Source: Salmonella enterica subsp. enterica serovar Typhimurium str. LT2
GTDB taxonomy: Bacteria > Pseudomonadota > Gammaproteobacteria > Enterobacterales > Enterobacteriaceae
Assembly (NCBI RefSeq): GCF_000006945.2
Contig: NC_003197.2
Coordinates: forward strand, 4,793,451-4,857,450
Reading direction: 5' to 3'
Length of the DNA: 64,000 nt
Each line of letters begins with the position of its first letter. Position 1 is the stretch's first letter. Below, in pieces: positions 9,303-17,705 of this stretch. The notes under the pieces were generated by a model. The model searched no databases. It was not told where the DNA came from and worked only from the letters and a program-made list of their open reading frames with translations. The translations under genes were made by a program, and so were the position numbers.

Positions 9303-9359
9303 GGTAATCACCTGTGTTATGCCAGTCAGGCGTCGTATCGCCCTGGCGCACGTTGCAAT

Positions 9360-10097
9360 TTAATACTCTTTACCCGTCACCCGGCTGCGGTAACTGTCCC
9401 AGGTAAAATTAACCCATAAACTGTTGCCGAGACGCATACGGTCCATGACGCGTTCGCCAAGCATTTTCGTCATCTCTTCCATATTGCTGTTCGTCAACAT
9501 GCCGGTGGGACGTTTTGACGAGGAACGACGATCGACAATTTGATTGATGATCACTTTTTCATAGCGGGATTCGGTCTGCACGCCGATCTCGTCGATCACC
9601 AGCAGATCAACGTTACTCAGATCGTTAAGCAACTGCTCTTCGCTGGTTTCCCGATTGCTGAACGTGTCTTTCATCGCTGACATAATATCCGCTACGGTGA
9701 TAATCAGTACCGACTTTCCGCGCAGCAGCAGCTCGTTACAAATAGCCGCGGCGAGATGGTTTTTACCGGTTCCCGGCTTGCCGGAAAAGACAAAGCTGGC
9801 GATATTGCCGTCAAACTCATCAACGTACTGTCGGGCTTTGCTTAACGCGTTCATTTGTCCGTCGCACTCAACCCGATAGTTATCAAACGAACAGTTCTGA
9901 TGCAGCGGTCGAATGCCGGAACGGTTAAAGGTGCGCTGCATTTTCATCGCCCGGTTTTCCCGCGCCAGCGCTGCCGCCCGGATCTCGCCTTGCTCTTTCT
10001 GCCACGCCAGCAATTCTTCGCCCGTTTTAAACGCCGGCGTAATATGCGCAGGCATCATTTTTTGTAGACGCTGCATCAGGTCGCCAACATTTTTCAT
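9360..10097 (-). CDS. dnaC: DnaC, helicase loader
   Basis: 245-residue AAA+ ATPase that loads DnaB helicase at oriC and at restart sites. Walker A GKPGTGKNH is at residues 106-114 and Walker B LLVIDE ends at residue 170; the N-terminal 60 residues form the DnaB-binding segment. The start follows GGGGGTAACG. Only 2 bp separate it from the dnaT stop, so translation is likely coupled. Length and sequence match E. coli DnaC closely. Confidence 0.97.
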   Translation of the reverse strand: MKNVGDLMQRLQKMMPAHITPAFKTGEELLAWQKEQGEIRAAALARENRAMKMQRTFNRSGIRPLHQNCSFDNYRVECDGQMNALSKARQYVDEFDGNIASFVFSGKPGTGKNHLAAAICNELLLRGKSVLIITVADIMSAMKDTFSNRETSEEQLLNDLSNVDLLVIDEIGVQTESRYEKVIINQIVDRRSSSKRPTGMLTNSNMEEMTKMLGERVMDRMRLGNSLWVNFTWDSYRSRVTGKEY

Positions 10098-10099
10098 CG

Positions 10100-10639
10100 T
10101 TACCCCCTAAAACCTGGTGGAATATGATTGTCAGGTTCGCTGACGCTATTGATGTCGCGCTGCGGCATTCCGCCATTGCTGGAACGGCTGATTTGCACGC
10201 TGCGCGCCAGCTTTTGCTGCCACTGGATATGGTGAAAAACCTTACCTTCCGCCTGCCAGTAGGCGATAAACGCCGCCAGCTCTTCTGCGGTGACCGGCTC
10301 CCGAAGCGCCACGCCCCAAAGGGCAGCCTGACGCTGAAAATCCGCATCCGGTTGCCAGGCGGGATACATGGCGAATTTTCCGCAGGGAATCGCAACGGGG
10401 GCGGCTTCGGGTTCTTCGTAAAATTGTGCGTCTAACGCCACATCGCTTCCCGGACGTGATAACTTTTCTTCAAGCGCCAGCAGTTCAGCCATGCGTGCAG
10501 GCGTCACGGCATAAAAGGCAGGCGCATTATTAGCGAATACCGCCACTGCGCCGCCCGTTGACTTCGCCAGCACAGCATGATGATCGTGTAAAAGGACGTC
10601 AATACCGATGACGTCCGACGTTAAAATTCTGGAAGACAT
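10100..10639 (-). CDS. dnaT: DnaT, primosomal protein I
   Basis: 179 residues, identical in length to E. coli DnaT, acting in PriA-dependent primosome assembly and replication restart. The ATG at 10639 gives MSSRILTSDVIG, the known N-terminus. A longer frame extends upstream to 10762 into yjjB but is not conserved as protein. The C-terminal single-strand DNA-binding region includes FHHIQWQQKLARS. It is paired with dnaC immediately downstream. Confidence 0.96.
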   Translation of the reverse strand: MSSRILTSDVIGIDVLLHDHHAVLAKSTGGAVAVFANNAPAFYAVTPARMAELLALEEKLSRPGSDVALDAQFYEEPEAAPVAIPCGKFAMYPAWQPDADFQRQAALWGVALREPVTAEELAAFIAYWQAEGKVFHHIQWQQKLARSVQISRSSNGGMPQRDINSVSEPDNHIPPGFRG

Positions 10640-10731
10640 AATGTTTCTCAATATGGAACAACAACCGAGAAGGGCGACTGTTTTTATAGTACCACACAGA
10701 CCTGTAAGAACAGCAGGAGGCGTTCCACCAA

Positions 10732-11205
10732 TCACACGCGGGGGCGTTTGCGGTACAGCCATAATCCCGGTACAGAGAGGCCAATTGAGAGCGCGCCAAC
10801 AATGGAAGAGGCTTTCAGAAAATTGGTCAGCAGCGTAATCATCATCGGTTCGCTATAGCCCAGATGGCTAATTTTTACTGCGGAAATCATCGCGGTATAG
10901 GCGGAAATCCCCGGAAACATCGGGATCACGGCCGCGACGGTAAACACTTTAGGGTGAGCGAGATACCAGCGTGACCACTGAATACCAATACTGCCGACCA
11001 GCAGCGAAGCCATAAACGTTGACCATTCGATATTAAAACCAGCGCTCATCATCAGCATACGCGAGCCATGACCCAGCGCCCCCAGTAGCGCGCACCACGG
11101 AAGCGCCCGGTGGGGAACGTTAAAGACCATCGCAAACCCGACGGCGGGGATCGCAGACAAGATCATGTCCTGCATTAGCGCCAGTAAAAAGTCGATTATA
11201 CCCAT
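10732..11205 (-). CDS. yjjB: YjjB, small subunit of split ThrE-type exporter
   Basis: 157-residue inner-membrane protein with about five hydrophobic helices, matching the C-terminal half of ThrE threonine/serine exporters. The YjjP-YjjB pair is reported to export succinate in E. coli-type bacteria. The start at 11205 (MGIIDFLLAL) matches the E. coli protein; an ATG five codons upstream is also possible. It overlaps the end of yjjP by 10 bp, consistent with the two halves being co-translated. Confidence 0.88.
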   Translation of the reverse strand: MGIIDFLLALMQDMILSAIPAVGFAMVFNVPHRALPWCALLGALGHGSRMLMMSAGFNIEWSTFMASLLVGSIGIQWSRWYLAHPKVFTVAAVIPMFPGISAYTAMISAVKISHLGYSEPMMITLLTNFLKASSIVGALSIGLSVPGLWLYRKRPRV

Positions 11206-11972
11206 CCTCGTAGCCCCCATACTGTCATTGACATCACTACGCCCACACAGGTGGCCAGTGTCAACAGGCTGGCGATAGCCCAGCGCGCCAGCCCGGTATT
11301 AATATGTCCTTTAAACATATCTGCGACGGAATTAATCAGCGGAAAGCCCGGCACCAGTAGCAGTACGCTCGCCGCCATGGCGATAGTGGGCGTCTGGCTA
11401 AAGGCGGGAAGGGTGAGCATCAGCCCGGAAATCGTGGTAGCGACAAAGGCGGTAATGCAAAAATTGATCTGCGGATGTAAATGCCGCTGCGCCAGCATCT
11501 GGCGGATATACATGGCTATCATACTGGCGAAAAAGGTGATAACCGCGCCATCCCAGCCGCCATTATTCAGCTTACAAAAGCAGGAGCAGGAAAGACCGAC
11601 CATAAACGCCACCAGCCAGCGCGGATAACGCAGCGGGCGGAGCTGGCTAAAGCGTTTTTCCACGCCTTTGTAATCCAGCAGACGATGTTCCGCGAGGATA
11701 ACGATATGCTGAACCTCCGTGACGACGTGCATATTAATGCCGCGATCCTGGTTTTTACGTGTCGATGTCAGACATTGTCCGTCTTTAATGGTCGTCAGGA
11801 CAATGGCGTTAGAGGAGATCGCGCTTTCGACGCTATCCATACCGAGCGCCAAACCGAGTCGGGTGGAAAGCTCATCAACCAGTGCGCTTTCCGCCCCGTG
11901 CTGCAATAAAAACAGCCCGCATTGAATACATAACCGTGTTACTGCTCGTTGAATTGATTGCTCTTCTTGCAT
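11196..11972 (-). CDS. yjjP: YjjP, large subunit of split ThrE-type exporter
   Basis: 258 residues. It has an N-terminal soluble amidase-like ThrE domain (QCGLFLLQHGAES...SNAIVLTT) followed by about five membrane helices from residue 115. It corresponds to the N-terminal portion of ThrE exporters and is expected to act with YjjB. The ATG at 11972 starts MQEEQSIQRAVTRL, close to E. coli MQTEQQRAVTRL. An in-frame extension of 56 codons reaches 12140 but has no recognisable conserved sequence. Confidence 0.86.
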   Translation of the reverse strand: MQEEQSIQRAVTRLCIQCGLFLLQHGAESALVDELSTRLGLALGMDSVESAISSNAIVLTTIKDGQCLTSTRKNQDRGINMHVVTEVQHIVILAEHRLLDYKGVEKRFSQLRPLRYPRWLVAFMVGLSCSCFCKLNNGGWDGAVITFFASMIAMYIRQMLAQRHLHPQINFCITAFVATTISGLMLTLPAFSQTPTIAMAASVLLLVPGFPLINSVADMFKGHINTGLARWAIASLLTLATCVGVVMSMTVWGLRGWV

Positions 11973-12684
11973 GACTCGTCCTGTCCGAAAAGACATTCTA
12001 TGCGCCGCCACTATGACAGAGGCTTCCTTTTTAACACGAAGCACAGGCATGATGGCGTTGGTTAAGATCAATTTCTTGTTGATAAAAACGTCAACCGCCA
12101 GACGCAACGCATAAGCTTCCTGAGACGTGCGCTTCGTCACAGGCAGGATATCCTTATGGGCGACGGTTCTCGTATGTCCGTTTCCAGAATAGAGGCATTA
12201 TGCCAGCCTGGCCGCTCATTTTTGAATCAATGATGTGGTGAATTTTATCAACGATATGCATTAATGGTTTAACAACAATGGCGTGAGTAGCGGGCGTAAA
12301 ATTAGGCATGACTTAGTATAATTCGCAGATATTACATGAGTTTTATGGATGGTAGACAGTATTGTTGGGCTTTTGTTTTAGGACTCAGCAATATGAATGA
12401 AGGGCGAACTCATATTTTAAATTTATTAATATGATGCGTTTTCGTTAGAATTACTAATGTGCAAATTTAGTTAATTTAATTGTCTTGCTTCTGGTTTTAT
12501 GAGTAACTATGCGATAGTGATTTCATGTTTTTGTGCTATGTGGATTGTAGCGCAATCAATGTTATATTTTTAAAAATAAAACAAGGATAATTAATCCACT
12601 CGGCTTATATTTCTTTGCGCTCATTGTTAATAGTGTTTTTATTAATGGGGCAATGAAAAGTGGCGGCGTGGGTGCGGAGGAATT
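11973..12684. promoter_or_regulatory. AT-rich control region between yjjP and yjjQ
   Basis: About 700 bp without a convincing gene lie between divergent yjjP and yjjQ. From about 12200 it becomes visibly AT-rich, with A/T runs and stretches such as TTATATTTTTAAAAATAAAA near 12560. In E. coli the yjjQ-bglJ promoter is silenced by H-NS and relieved by LeuO; the composition here is consistent with that. Exact promoter elements were not assigned. Confidence 0.55.
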
Positions 12685-13410
12685 ATGCTGCCAGGATGCT
12701 GCAAAAATGGACTTATTATCAGTAAAACCCCTCTTATACAGGAAGGCCTTAAAGGGGCTATAACAGGTAATTTCCCCGATTATAAACTGGCGTATTGTCG
12801 TACGATAGAAGAGCTAACGCTGCTACAGCTACGCCGAAGTAATTTAGTTATTGCTGATTTAGCAGTTAACAATGCCTCTCCCCGCGCTATCTGCGAATAT
12901 TTTTATAGCTTACTCTCGCAATATCGCGACATACATTGGGTATTTCTGGTTCCTAAATCCTGCTATCCACATGCGGTTGATCTCCTGATGGGCCCCGTCA
13001 GCACCTTGCTTTCAGACGAAGAGCCAATCGAGAATCTTATTAGCGTTATCCATGCGGGAAACGCTCGCTCAGAAAGAATAAGCAAAACATTATTATCGCC
13101 TCAGGTACCGTCTGAAATTCAGCAGTCCCACGACAGGCCGATTGTCCTTACGCTGTCTGAACGAAAAGTATTACGCCTTTTAGGAAAAGGGTGGGGCATT
13201 AACCAAATTGCGGCGTTACTTAAAAAAAGTAATAAAACAATTAGCGCCCAAAAAAATAGCGCCATGCGACGCTTATCAATACACAGTAATGCAGAGATGT
13301 ATGCATGGATAAACAGTTCTCAGGGAGCCAGAGAATTGAACCTACCTTCGGTATATGGAGAAACCATGGAATGGAAAACAGAATCAGCAAGAGAAATGTT
13401 GCGCTCGTAG
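12685..13410 (+). CDS. yjjQ: YjjQ, LuxR-type transcriptional regulator
   Basis: 241 residues. The N-terminal 140 residues resemble a degenerate receiver-like domain. The C-terminal LuxR/FixJ helix-turn-helix spans about residues 150-215 (LTLSERKVLRLLGKGWGINQIAALLKK is its core). In E. coli YjjQ represses motility and capsule genes and is itself silenced by H-NS. The ATG follows GGAGGAATT. The last 40 bp overlap bglJ, so the two regulators are translated from one message. Confidence 0.88.
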   Translation: MLPGCCKNGLIISKTPLIQEGLKGAITGNFPDYKLAYCRTIEELTLLQLRRSNLVIADLAVNNASPRAICEYFYSLLSQYRDIHWVFLVPKSCYPHAVDLLMGPVSTLLSDEEPIENLISVIHAGNARSERISKTLLSPQVPSEIQQSHDRPIVLTLSERKVLRLLGKGWGINQIAALLKKSNKTISAQKNSAMRRLSIHSNAEMYAWINSSQGARELNLPSVYGETMEWKTESAREMLRS

Positions 13411-14045
13411 AAAAATGCGTGATGAGCACCATTGGTATTAAAGGGCTATTTGATGCAATGCCGGATTGCCGACATACGCTTCATATTTTTTCAAAACCAT
13501 CCGCGTTTTATAAGGCTGCGCTAACGACGCCGTTTTCTGCCGTTATTTTTTCTCTTTCTGCGTTAAGAACTGAACGCCGGACAGGATTATCCAGCCTGAC
13601 GGAACTGGCGATAAATTATCCCCATATGCGGCGTCTGGTGATTGCCGATGATGATGCTGAAGCTCGCTTAATCAGCGCGCTATCCCCGCTGCCGCTGGAT
13701 GGGGTCATCAGCAAAGCGTCGCCGTTGGATGTTTTACAGGATGCCTTATTTACATCGCTTAATAGCGCCCGACGGACAACGGAGCGTACAGACAATCTTT
13801 GGGAGCTTCACCAGAATTGTATGCTTAGTCCAACCGAGCGGGAGATTCTGCGTTTTATGTCGAACGGCTACTCAATGCCGCAAATTGCTGTCCAGTTAGA
13901 ACGTAACATTAAGACTATCCGAGCGCATAAGTTTAATGTGATGTCCAAGCTGGGCGTGAGTTCTGATGCCGGGTTACTCGATGCGGCGGATATTCTGTTA
14001 TATCTGCGCGCCGGCGATGCTACCGCGCTCCAGCATCGGGTATAG
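13371..14045 (+). CDS. bglJ: BglJ, LuxR-type regulator (RcsB partner)
   Basis: 224 residues, close to the 225 of E. coli BglJ. The LuxR HTH near residues 155-205 (LSPTEREILRFMSNGYSMPQ; LERNIKTIRAHKFNVMSKLG) is nearly identical to E. coli. BglJ forms heterodimers with RcsB and activates H-NS-silenced genes such as leuO and, in E. coli, bgl. The ATG at 13371 aligns with the E. coli start (MEN/MEH); a GGAG lies 10 nt upstream. It overlaps yjjQ by 40 bp. Confidence 0.87.
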   Translation: MENRISKRNVALVEKCVMSTIGIKGLFDAMPDCRHTLHIFSKPSAFYKAALTTPFSAVIFSLSALRTERRTGLSSLTELAINYPHMRRLVIADDDAEARLISALSPLPLDGVISKASPLDVLQDALFTSLNSARRTTERTDNLWELHQNCMLSPTEREILRFMSNGYSMPQIAVQLERNIKTIRAHKFNVMSKLGVSSDAGLLDAADILLYLRAGDATALQHRV

Positions 14046-14095
14046 CCCGCGCCGGATGCGCCGTGCTTGTTCGGGGAATCAGGGTGCCAGGCACG

Positions 14096-14554
14096 TTATT
14101 GGCACACGTCTACCCAGGTCGCCGATGTCAGTTCAGCCATTCTTTCCGGCGTGATGCGTACCGCGCTGTGCGTGGCGCCTGCGGCAGGCAATACTTCGTT
14201 ATACCCCTTCAGAGAGATGTCGCAATAAACGGGCAGCGGGTGCTCCAGCCCGAAAGGACATACGCCGCCGACAGGATGTCCGGTTGCATTGACCACTTCA
14301 TCGCTGCTCAACATACGGGCTTTTGCGCCGAAAGTGGTTTTAAGCTTCTTATTATCCAGGCGGGCATCGCCTTTCGCGACCACCAGGATAATGGTGTCTT
14401 TTACTTTAAGCGAGAGCGTCTTAGCTATCTGCCCTGGCTCTACGTTGTGCGCTTTGGCTGCCAGTTCGACAGTCGCTGTACTTTGATTTAATTCGATAAT
14501 TTCAATATCGGGAGCATGATCGGCCAGAAATTGCCGTACAGATTGCAGACTCAT
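14096..14554 (-). CDS. YbaK/aminoacyl-tRNA deacylase-domain protein
   Basis: 152-residue single-domain protein of the YbaK/ProX editing family, which hydrolyses mischarged aminoacyl-tRNAs in trans. Visible hallmarks are the AKTLSLKVKDTIILVVAKGDARLD strand region (with the conserved K) and the GxxxGGVCPFGL motif (GHPVGGVCPFG near residue 95). Substrate is unknown. The start at 14554 follows AGGAGAG; the longer frame upstream lacks conserved sequence. It sits alone between bglJ and fhuF, a place where E. coli K-12 has no homologue to my knowledge. Confidence 0.8.
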   Translation of the reverse strand: MSLQSVRQFLADHAPDIEIIELNQSTATVELAAKAHNVEPGQIAKTLSLKVKDTIILVVAKGDARLDNKKLKTTFGAKARMLSSDEVVNATGHPVGGVCPFGLEHPLPVYCDISLKGYNEVLPAAGATHSAVRITPERMAELTSATWVDVCQ

Positions 14555-14704
14555 TCTTCTCTCCTGAGACCTTACCAATAGCCACGGTAGACCCAAAAAT
14601 GGCAAAACGTAATTTGGCATACGGAGAGCGCCGCTGTAAATATAATAATGTGACAGGCCAGCAGCAGTAAGCCGTGACGATAACTGAAGGCAACGTAAAG
14701 CGGT

Positions 14705-15493
14705 TTACTTTAGCGTGCAGTCGCCGCACTGCTGTACGTCAGGTAAGCGGTAACGTTGGCAGCAGGTTCTGCGTACCAGAAGACCGTCGCGCATTACGAC
14801 GGTCCGCCACAGCGGGTTATCCTGACCGTCGGATAGCTGCTTTTCAAAAAAACAGCGCTGGCGTAGCGTTGCCAGCAGGGCTTCGCCAAGCAGCGGTTTC
14901 ATCTCAGTCAGATACCAGTTGATTAAATAACCGGTATTGCTCCAGATAAGTTTCGCGTTGATGTCGCCAGTCGCCTCCAGCGCCTGAATGACCGGCTGTA
15001 GTGCGGAGACTATTAGCGTTTCCATTCGTTCTTCCGGGGAACGCTCCGTTGCCAGGTTATCCTGATGCACATCAAGCCAGAAACACGCGGCGCGCCCGGT
15101 TTCATGAAATTCAACGTGAATATGTTCTGCCGAGACATTGATAGCGCGCGCTTGCGTCAGTAATGCCAGCATCAGCGGCGGCGTCATCAGCCCGATATAC
15201 CATTGCGCCCATAGGGAGAGTAACGGCTTATTTTCACGTGGCAGGCCTGGCGTGTGCCGATAGATGTGATCGGAATAGGCGGCCAGCAATGAACGAAACG
15301 TCGCGGGGCGCGTCCACTGGGCAAGAGTCATCGCCGCTGGCGGCGGCGTTTCATCCAGCCGGATGAAGTCCAACAGGTGCTTACGGGTAGAGGCGATCGT
15401 CTCGCGTACTGCGTCCGCCAGCGAGGCGTCTTCCGGCTGGGGAGCAGCTCGCCAGATAATATCGTCAGCAATCGGTGCGGAACGGTAGGCCAT
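14705..15493 (-). CDS. fhuF: FhuF, ferric-siderophore reductase
   Basis: 262-residue cytoplasmic [2Fe-2S] protein that reduces iron in hydroxamate siderophores. The cluster ligands are visible at the C-terminus as C-C-x10-C-x2-C (CCQRYRLPDVQQCGDC), the unusual FhuF arrangement. A Fur box lies about 27 bp upstream of the start. The start gives MAYRSAPIADD, as in E. coli. Confidence 0.94.
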   Translation of the reverse strand: MAYRSAPIADDIIWRAAPQPEDASLADAVRETIASTRKHLLDFIRLDETPPPAAMTLAQWTRPATFRSLLAAYSDHIYRHTPGLPRENKPLLSLWAQWYIGLMTPPLMLALLTQARAINVSAEHIHVEFHETGRAACFWLDVHQDNLATERSPEERMETLIVSALQPVIQALEATGDINAKLIWSNTGYLINWYLTEMKPLLGEALLATLRQRCFFEKQLSDGQDNPLWRTVVMRDGLLVRRTCCQRYRLPDVQQCGDCTLK

Positions 15494-15519
15494 AGCGCAG
15501 TTTAATGATGTTAATCTAA

Positions 15520-15538
15520 ATGATAATGATTGCTAATC
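15520..15538 (-). promoter_or_regulatory. Fur box upstream of fhuF
   Basis: ATGATAATGATTGCTAATC matches the Fur consensus of NATWAT hexamer repeats and overlaps the expected fhuF promoter, so iron repression is expected. Confidence 0.8.
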
Positions 15539-15613
15539 CTATCGATAGCGATAAACGATGGCAAGCGGTTTATGGTTAACGCTGTTGGCGTAGCACGATT
15601 ACGCCAACAGGAT

Positions 15614-16678
15614 TCATAGGGCGCGCATGTCGTCGCTGACCAGAATGTGGTTACGTCCAAGATGCTTGGCTTCGTAGAGCGCTTTATCCGCTTTTTCGAT
15701 AGCGTCTCCGATATTGCGATCCGTCAGGGGCGCAATGCCGATACTGACAGTGACATTGGTGGCGACGCTTTCGTTAAACATATGCGGGATTTTAAGATCG
15801 TATACTTCCTGTCGGATACGTTCTGCGGTAGCGCGGGCTTGCTGTGGTTCGGCGGTGGTCAGCAACACCAGAAATTCTTCCCCGCCAAAACGGCAGACGA
15901 CATCGCGCGATCGCACGGCGTCCCGAATTGCCGCTGAGACGCGAATTAACGCCTGATCGCCCATCATATGACCGTAGTGATCGTTATACGCTTTGAAATG
16001 ATCGATATCCAATAGCAGGACGTAGTGTTCATGGCTGCCCGGCGCCTGTAACGTATCCAGCCGATTTTGCAGGCCACGGCGGTTATATAAGCCGGTTAAT
16101 GGATCAAGCATACTCAGGCCATTGAGGGTTTCCCGCTCGGCCAGCAGCTTAAACATGAGCTGTTGGGCAAAATTATCGTAGCGTTTCTGGATAACATGTT
16201 GAATAGCGATTCCCACCATTGGCAGGGTCAGCAAATAGAGAATTCGCAAACCTTGTTCATTACCGTTCAGCCACAGGCAGACCGCGACTGGCGGTAGCGA
16301 ATAGAGCGTAAACGCGACGATATTCGCGGCAAAGGCTATCGAGCCGATAAACAGAACGCTAAGCAGGGAAATCAGTAAAAAAGAGAAATCATAATGGCCT
16401 AACGCCGGATACTTTAGCGCAATATGCGCCGCCCATATTCCCCCAAAGAGTAGGGAGATAAAGGGGAGATTAATTCTTTTTTGTCCATATTTCCCATGCC
16501 ATATCAACAGTAATACGCTCAGGACCACTATCCCGATCATTGGCGTGCAAAATACATTGATCTGATAAAGGGGGAAAACGAGAGTAAATAGCGCCGACAC
16601 GGCGTTGAGAAACAAGAAAAGACGTAAAGAAAACTGATACTTCTTAATACGAAGCGACCGCCAGGATGGGGTTGTCAT
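15614..16678 (-). CDS. Membrane-anchored GGDEF diguanylate cyclase
   Basis: 354 residues. The first 165 form about five to six membrane helices. A GGDEF domain follows from about residue 185 with LDPLTGLYNRRG and the intact active loop GGEEF at 265-269. An RSRD sequence at 256-259, five residues before GGEEF, is a canonical RxxD inhibitory c-di-GMP site. The protein should therefore synthesise c-di-GMP and be product-inhibited. There is no EAL domain. It corresponds to the Salmonella gene catalogued as STM4551. It is a lone gene between fhuF and yjjZ, both of which carry Fur boxes. Confidence 0.9.
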   Translation of the reverse strand: MTTPSWRSLRIKKYQFSLRLFLFLNAVSALFTLVFPLYQINVFCTPMIGIVVLSVLLLIWHGKYGQKRINLPFISLLFGGIWAAHIALKYPALGHYDFSFLLISLLSVLFIGSIAFAANIVAFTLYSLPPVAVCLWLNGNEQGLRILYLLTLPMVGIAIQHVIQKRYDNFAQQLMFKLLAERETLNGLSMLDPLTGLYNRRGLQNRLDTLQAPGSHEHYVLLLDIDHFKAYNDHYGHMMGDQALIRVSAAIRDAVRSRDVVCRFGGEEFLVLLTTAEPQQARATAERIRQEVYDLKIPHMFNESVATNVTVSIGIAPLTDRNIGDAIEKADKALYEAKHLGRNHILVSDDMRAL

Positions 16679-16891
16679 GGGTAATTGTCGTTATTTATCG
16701 GTGATATACACGGAATCGGGCGCCAACATGAAAATAACGTATGAGAAAAGGTCGCCTAAAGCGAGGTGTTGTTGTTTTTACGTTAACAGTCGGACAATTT
16801 ATCACCTTACTGAATACGTGTCATCAACCGTTAAGTAAAACTCATCTCTTTAGCTTTCTCCCTGGCTGACAAATGAGAAAATATATCATAT

Positions 16892-16910
16892 GATATTGGT
16901 TATCATTATC
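16892..16910 (+). promoter_or_regulatory. Fur box upstream of yjjZ
   Basis: GATATTGGTTATCATTATC matches 16 of 19 positions of the palindromic Fur consensus GATAATGATAATCATTATC. It ends 18 bp before the yjjZ start, so Fur repression by blocking the promoter or early transcript is expected. Confidence 0.85.
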
Positions 16911-16928
16911 AATTCCAGAGGTGAAACC

Positions 16929-17165
16929 ATGTTGCAGCGGACGTTAGGCAGCGGATGGGGCGTATTATTGCCTGGAGTGATTATCGTTGGACTGGCGTTT
17001 ATCGGCCTGTCAGCTGATGCGCTGAAGCTGTTGATTGTATCAGGATTGCTACTGTCTGCGCTGATGTTGTATCACAAACAATTACGGCATTTTGTACTGC
17101 TGCCATCGTGTATAGCGCTTATTGGCGGCATGATGTTGGCAATGATGAACTGGAATCAGGGATGA
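16929..17165 (+). CDS. yjjZ: YjjZ, small DUF1435 membrane protein
   Basis: 78 residues with three hydrophobic segments (GVLLPGVIIVGLAFIGL; LKLLIVSGLLLSALML; FVLLPSCIALIGGMMLAMM), so an inner-membrane protein of unknown function. The ATG at 16929 follows AGAGGTGAAACC; a longer frame from 16890 would start inside the Fur box and is rejected. Iron control is likely from the operator in front of it. Confidence 0.8.
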   Translation: MLQRTLGSGWGVLLPGVIIVGLAFIGLSADALKLLIVSGLLLSALMLYHKQLRHFVLLPSCIALIGGMMLAMMNWNQG

Positions 17166-17196
17166 AAATGAAGAGACAAAGGAAGGATAAGATAAT

Positions 17197-17283
17197 TGGT
17201 GCGAGGGGGGGGACTTGAACCCCCACGTCCGTAAGGACACTAACACCTGAAGCTAGCGCGTCTACCAATTCCGCCACCTTCGC
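17197..17283 (-). tRNA. leuV: tRNA-Leu (CAG), leuV
   Basis: 87-nt gene including encoded CCA. The anticodon loop CTTCAGG contains CAG and a long class II variable arm (GTCC-TTAC-GGAC) is present. Identical to leuQ and to the E. coli leuVPQ product. Last of three tandem copies in the direction of transcription. Confidence 0.98.
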
Positions 17284-17314
17284 ACAGTTATCTTACTTTT
17301 TGATATCGCCTCGT

Positions 17315-17401
17315 TGGTGCGAGGGGGGGGACTTGAACCCCCACGTCCGTAAGAACACTAACACCTGAAGCTAGCGCGTCTACCAATTCCGCCACCTTCG
17401 C
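17315..17401 (-). tRNA. leuP: tRNA-Leu (CAG), leuP, with variant variable arm
   Basis: 87-nt gene like its neighbours except for one base: the variable arm reads GTTC-TTAC-GGAC instead of GTCC-TTAC-GGAC, turning a C-G pair into U-G. All other positions, including CCA and anticodon CAG, match the other two copies. Confidence 0.97.
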
Positions 17402-17428
17402 CCAGTGCGAGCAATATCAACGTGGTTT

Positions 17429-17515
17429 TGGTGCGAGGGGGGGGACTTGAACCCCCACGTCCGTAAGGACACTAACACCTGAAGCTAGCGCGTCTACCAA
17501 TTCCGCCACCTTCGC
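17429..17515 (-). tRNA. leuQ: tRNA-Leu (CAG), leuQ
   Basis: 87-nt gene with encoded CCA and anticodon CAG. First gene of the leuQPV transcript; the promoter lies just upstream at 17557-17584. Confidence 0.98.
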
Positions 17516-17556
17516 ATACCATCGATTCTTGAAAAGAATCACTACCACGGAGGCGC

Positions 17557-17584
17557 ATTCTAGTGGTTTTCAGCTATTCGTCAA
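17557..17584 (-). promoter_or_regulatory. leuQPV tRNA promoter
   Basis: On the reverse strand TTGACG (17579-17584) is followed after 16 bp by TAGAAT (17557-17562), then a GC-rich discriminator GCGCC. This is a strong sigma-70 promoter with the discriminator typical of stringently controlled stable RNA genes. Confidence 0.88.
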
Positions 17585-17633
17585 TAGTTAATTGCATGGG
17601 ATAGATTGATTGCTGCAAAAATGGACGCGAGAC

Positions 17634-17703
17634 GTAGGTTGGATAAGACGCTTTGCGTCGCCATCCGGCACATGCAACCAGATGGCGCTGCGCTTATCAG
17701 GCC
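17634..17703. repeat. BIME between tRNA cluster and rsmC
   Basis: Two REP-type palindromes: GTAGGTTGGATAAGACG...CGCCATCCGGC, then GATGGCGCTGCGCTTATCAGGCC. The second touches the rsmC stop codon region. Confidence 0.82.
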
Positions 17704-17705
17704 AA

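Noticed and set aside
10640..10762. N-terminal extension of dnaT
   Set aside because: It overlaps the end of yjjB; the known DnaT N-terminus begins at 10639.
11973..12140. N-terminal extension of yjjP
   Set aside because: The 56 extra codons lack conservation with the E. coli protein, and a good start lies at 11972.
17197..17515. tRNA cluster as integration site of a mobile island
   Set aside because: Intact tRNAs with no adjacent integrase or duplicated 3' tRNA end; flanks match the E. coli gene order.
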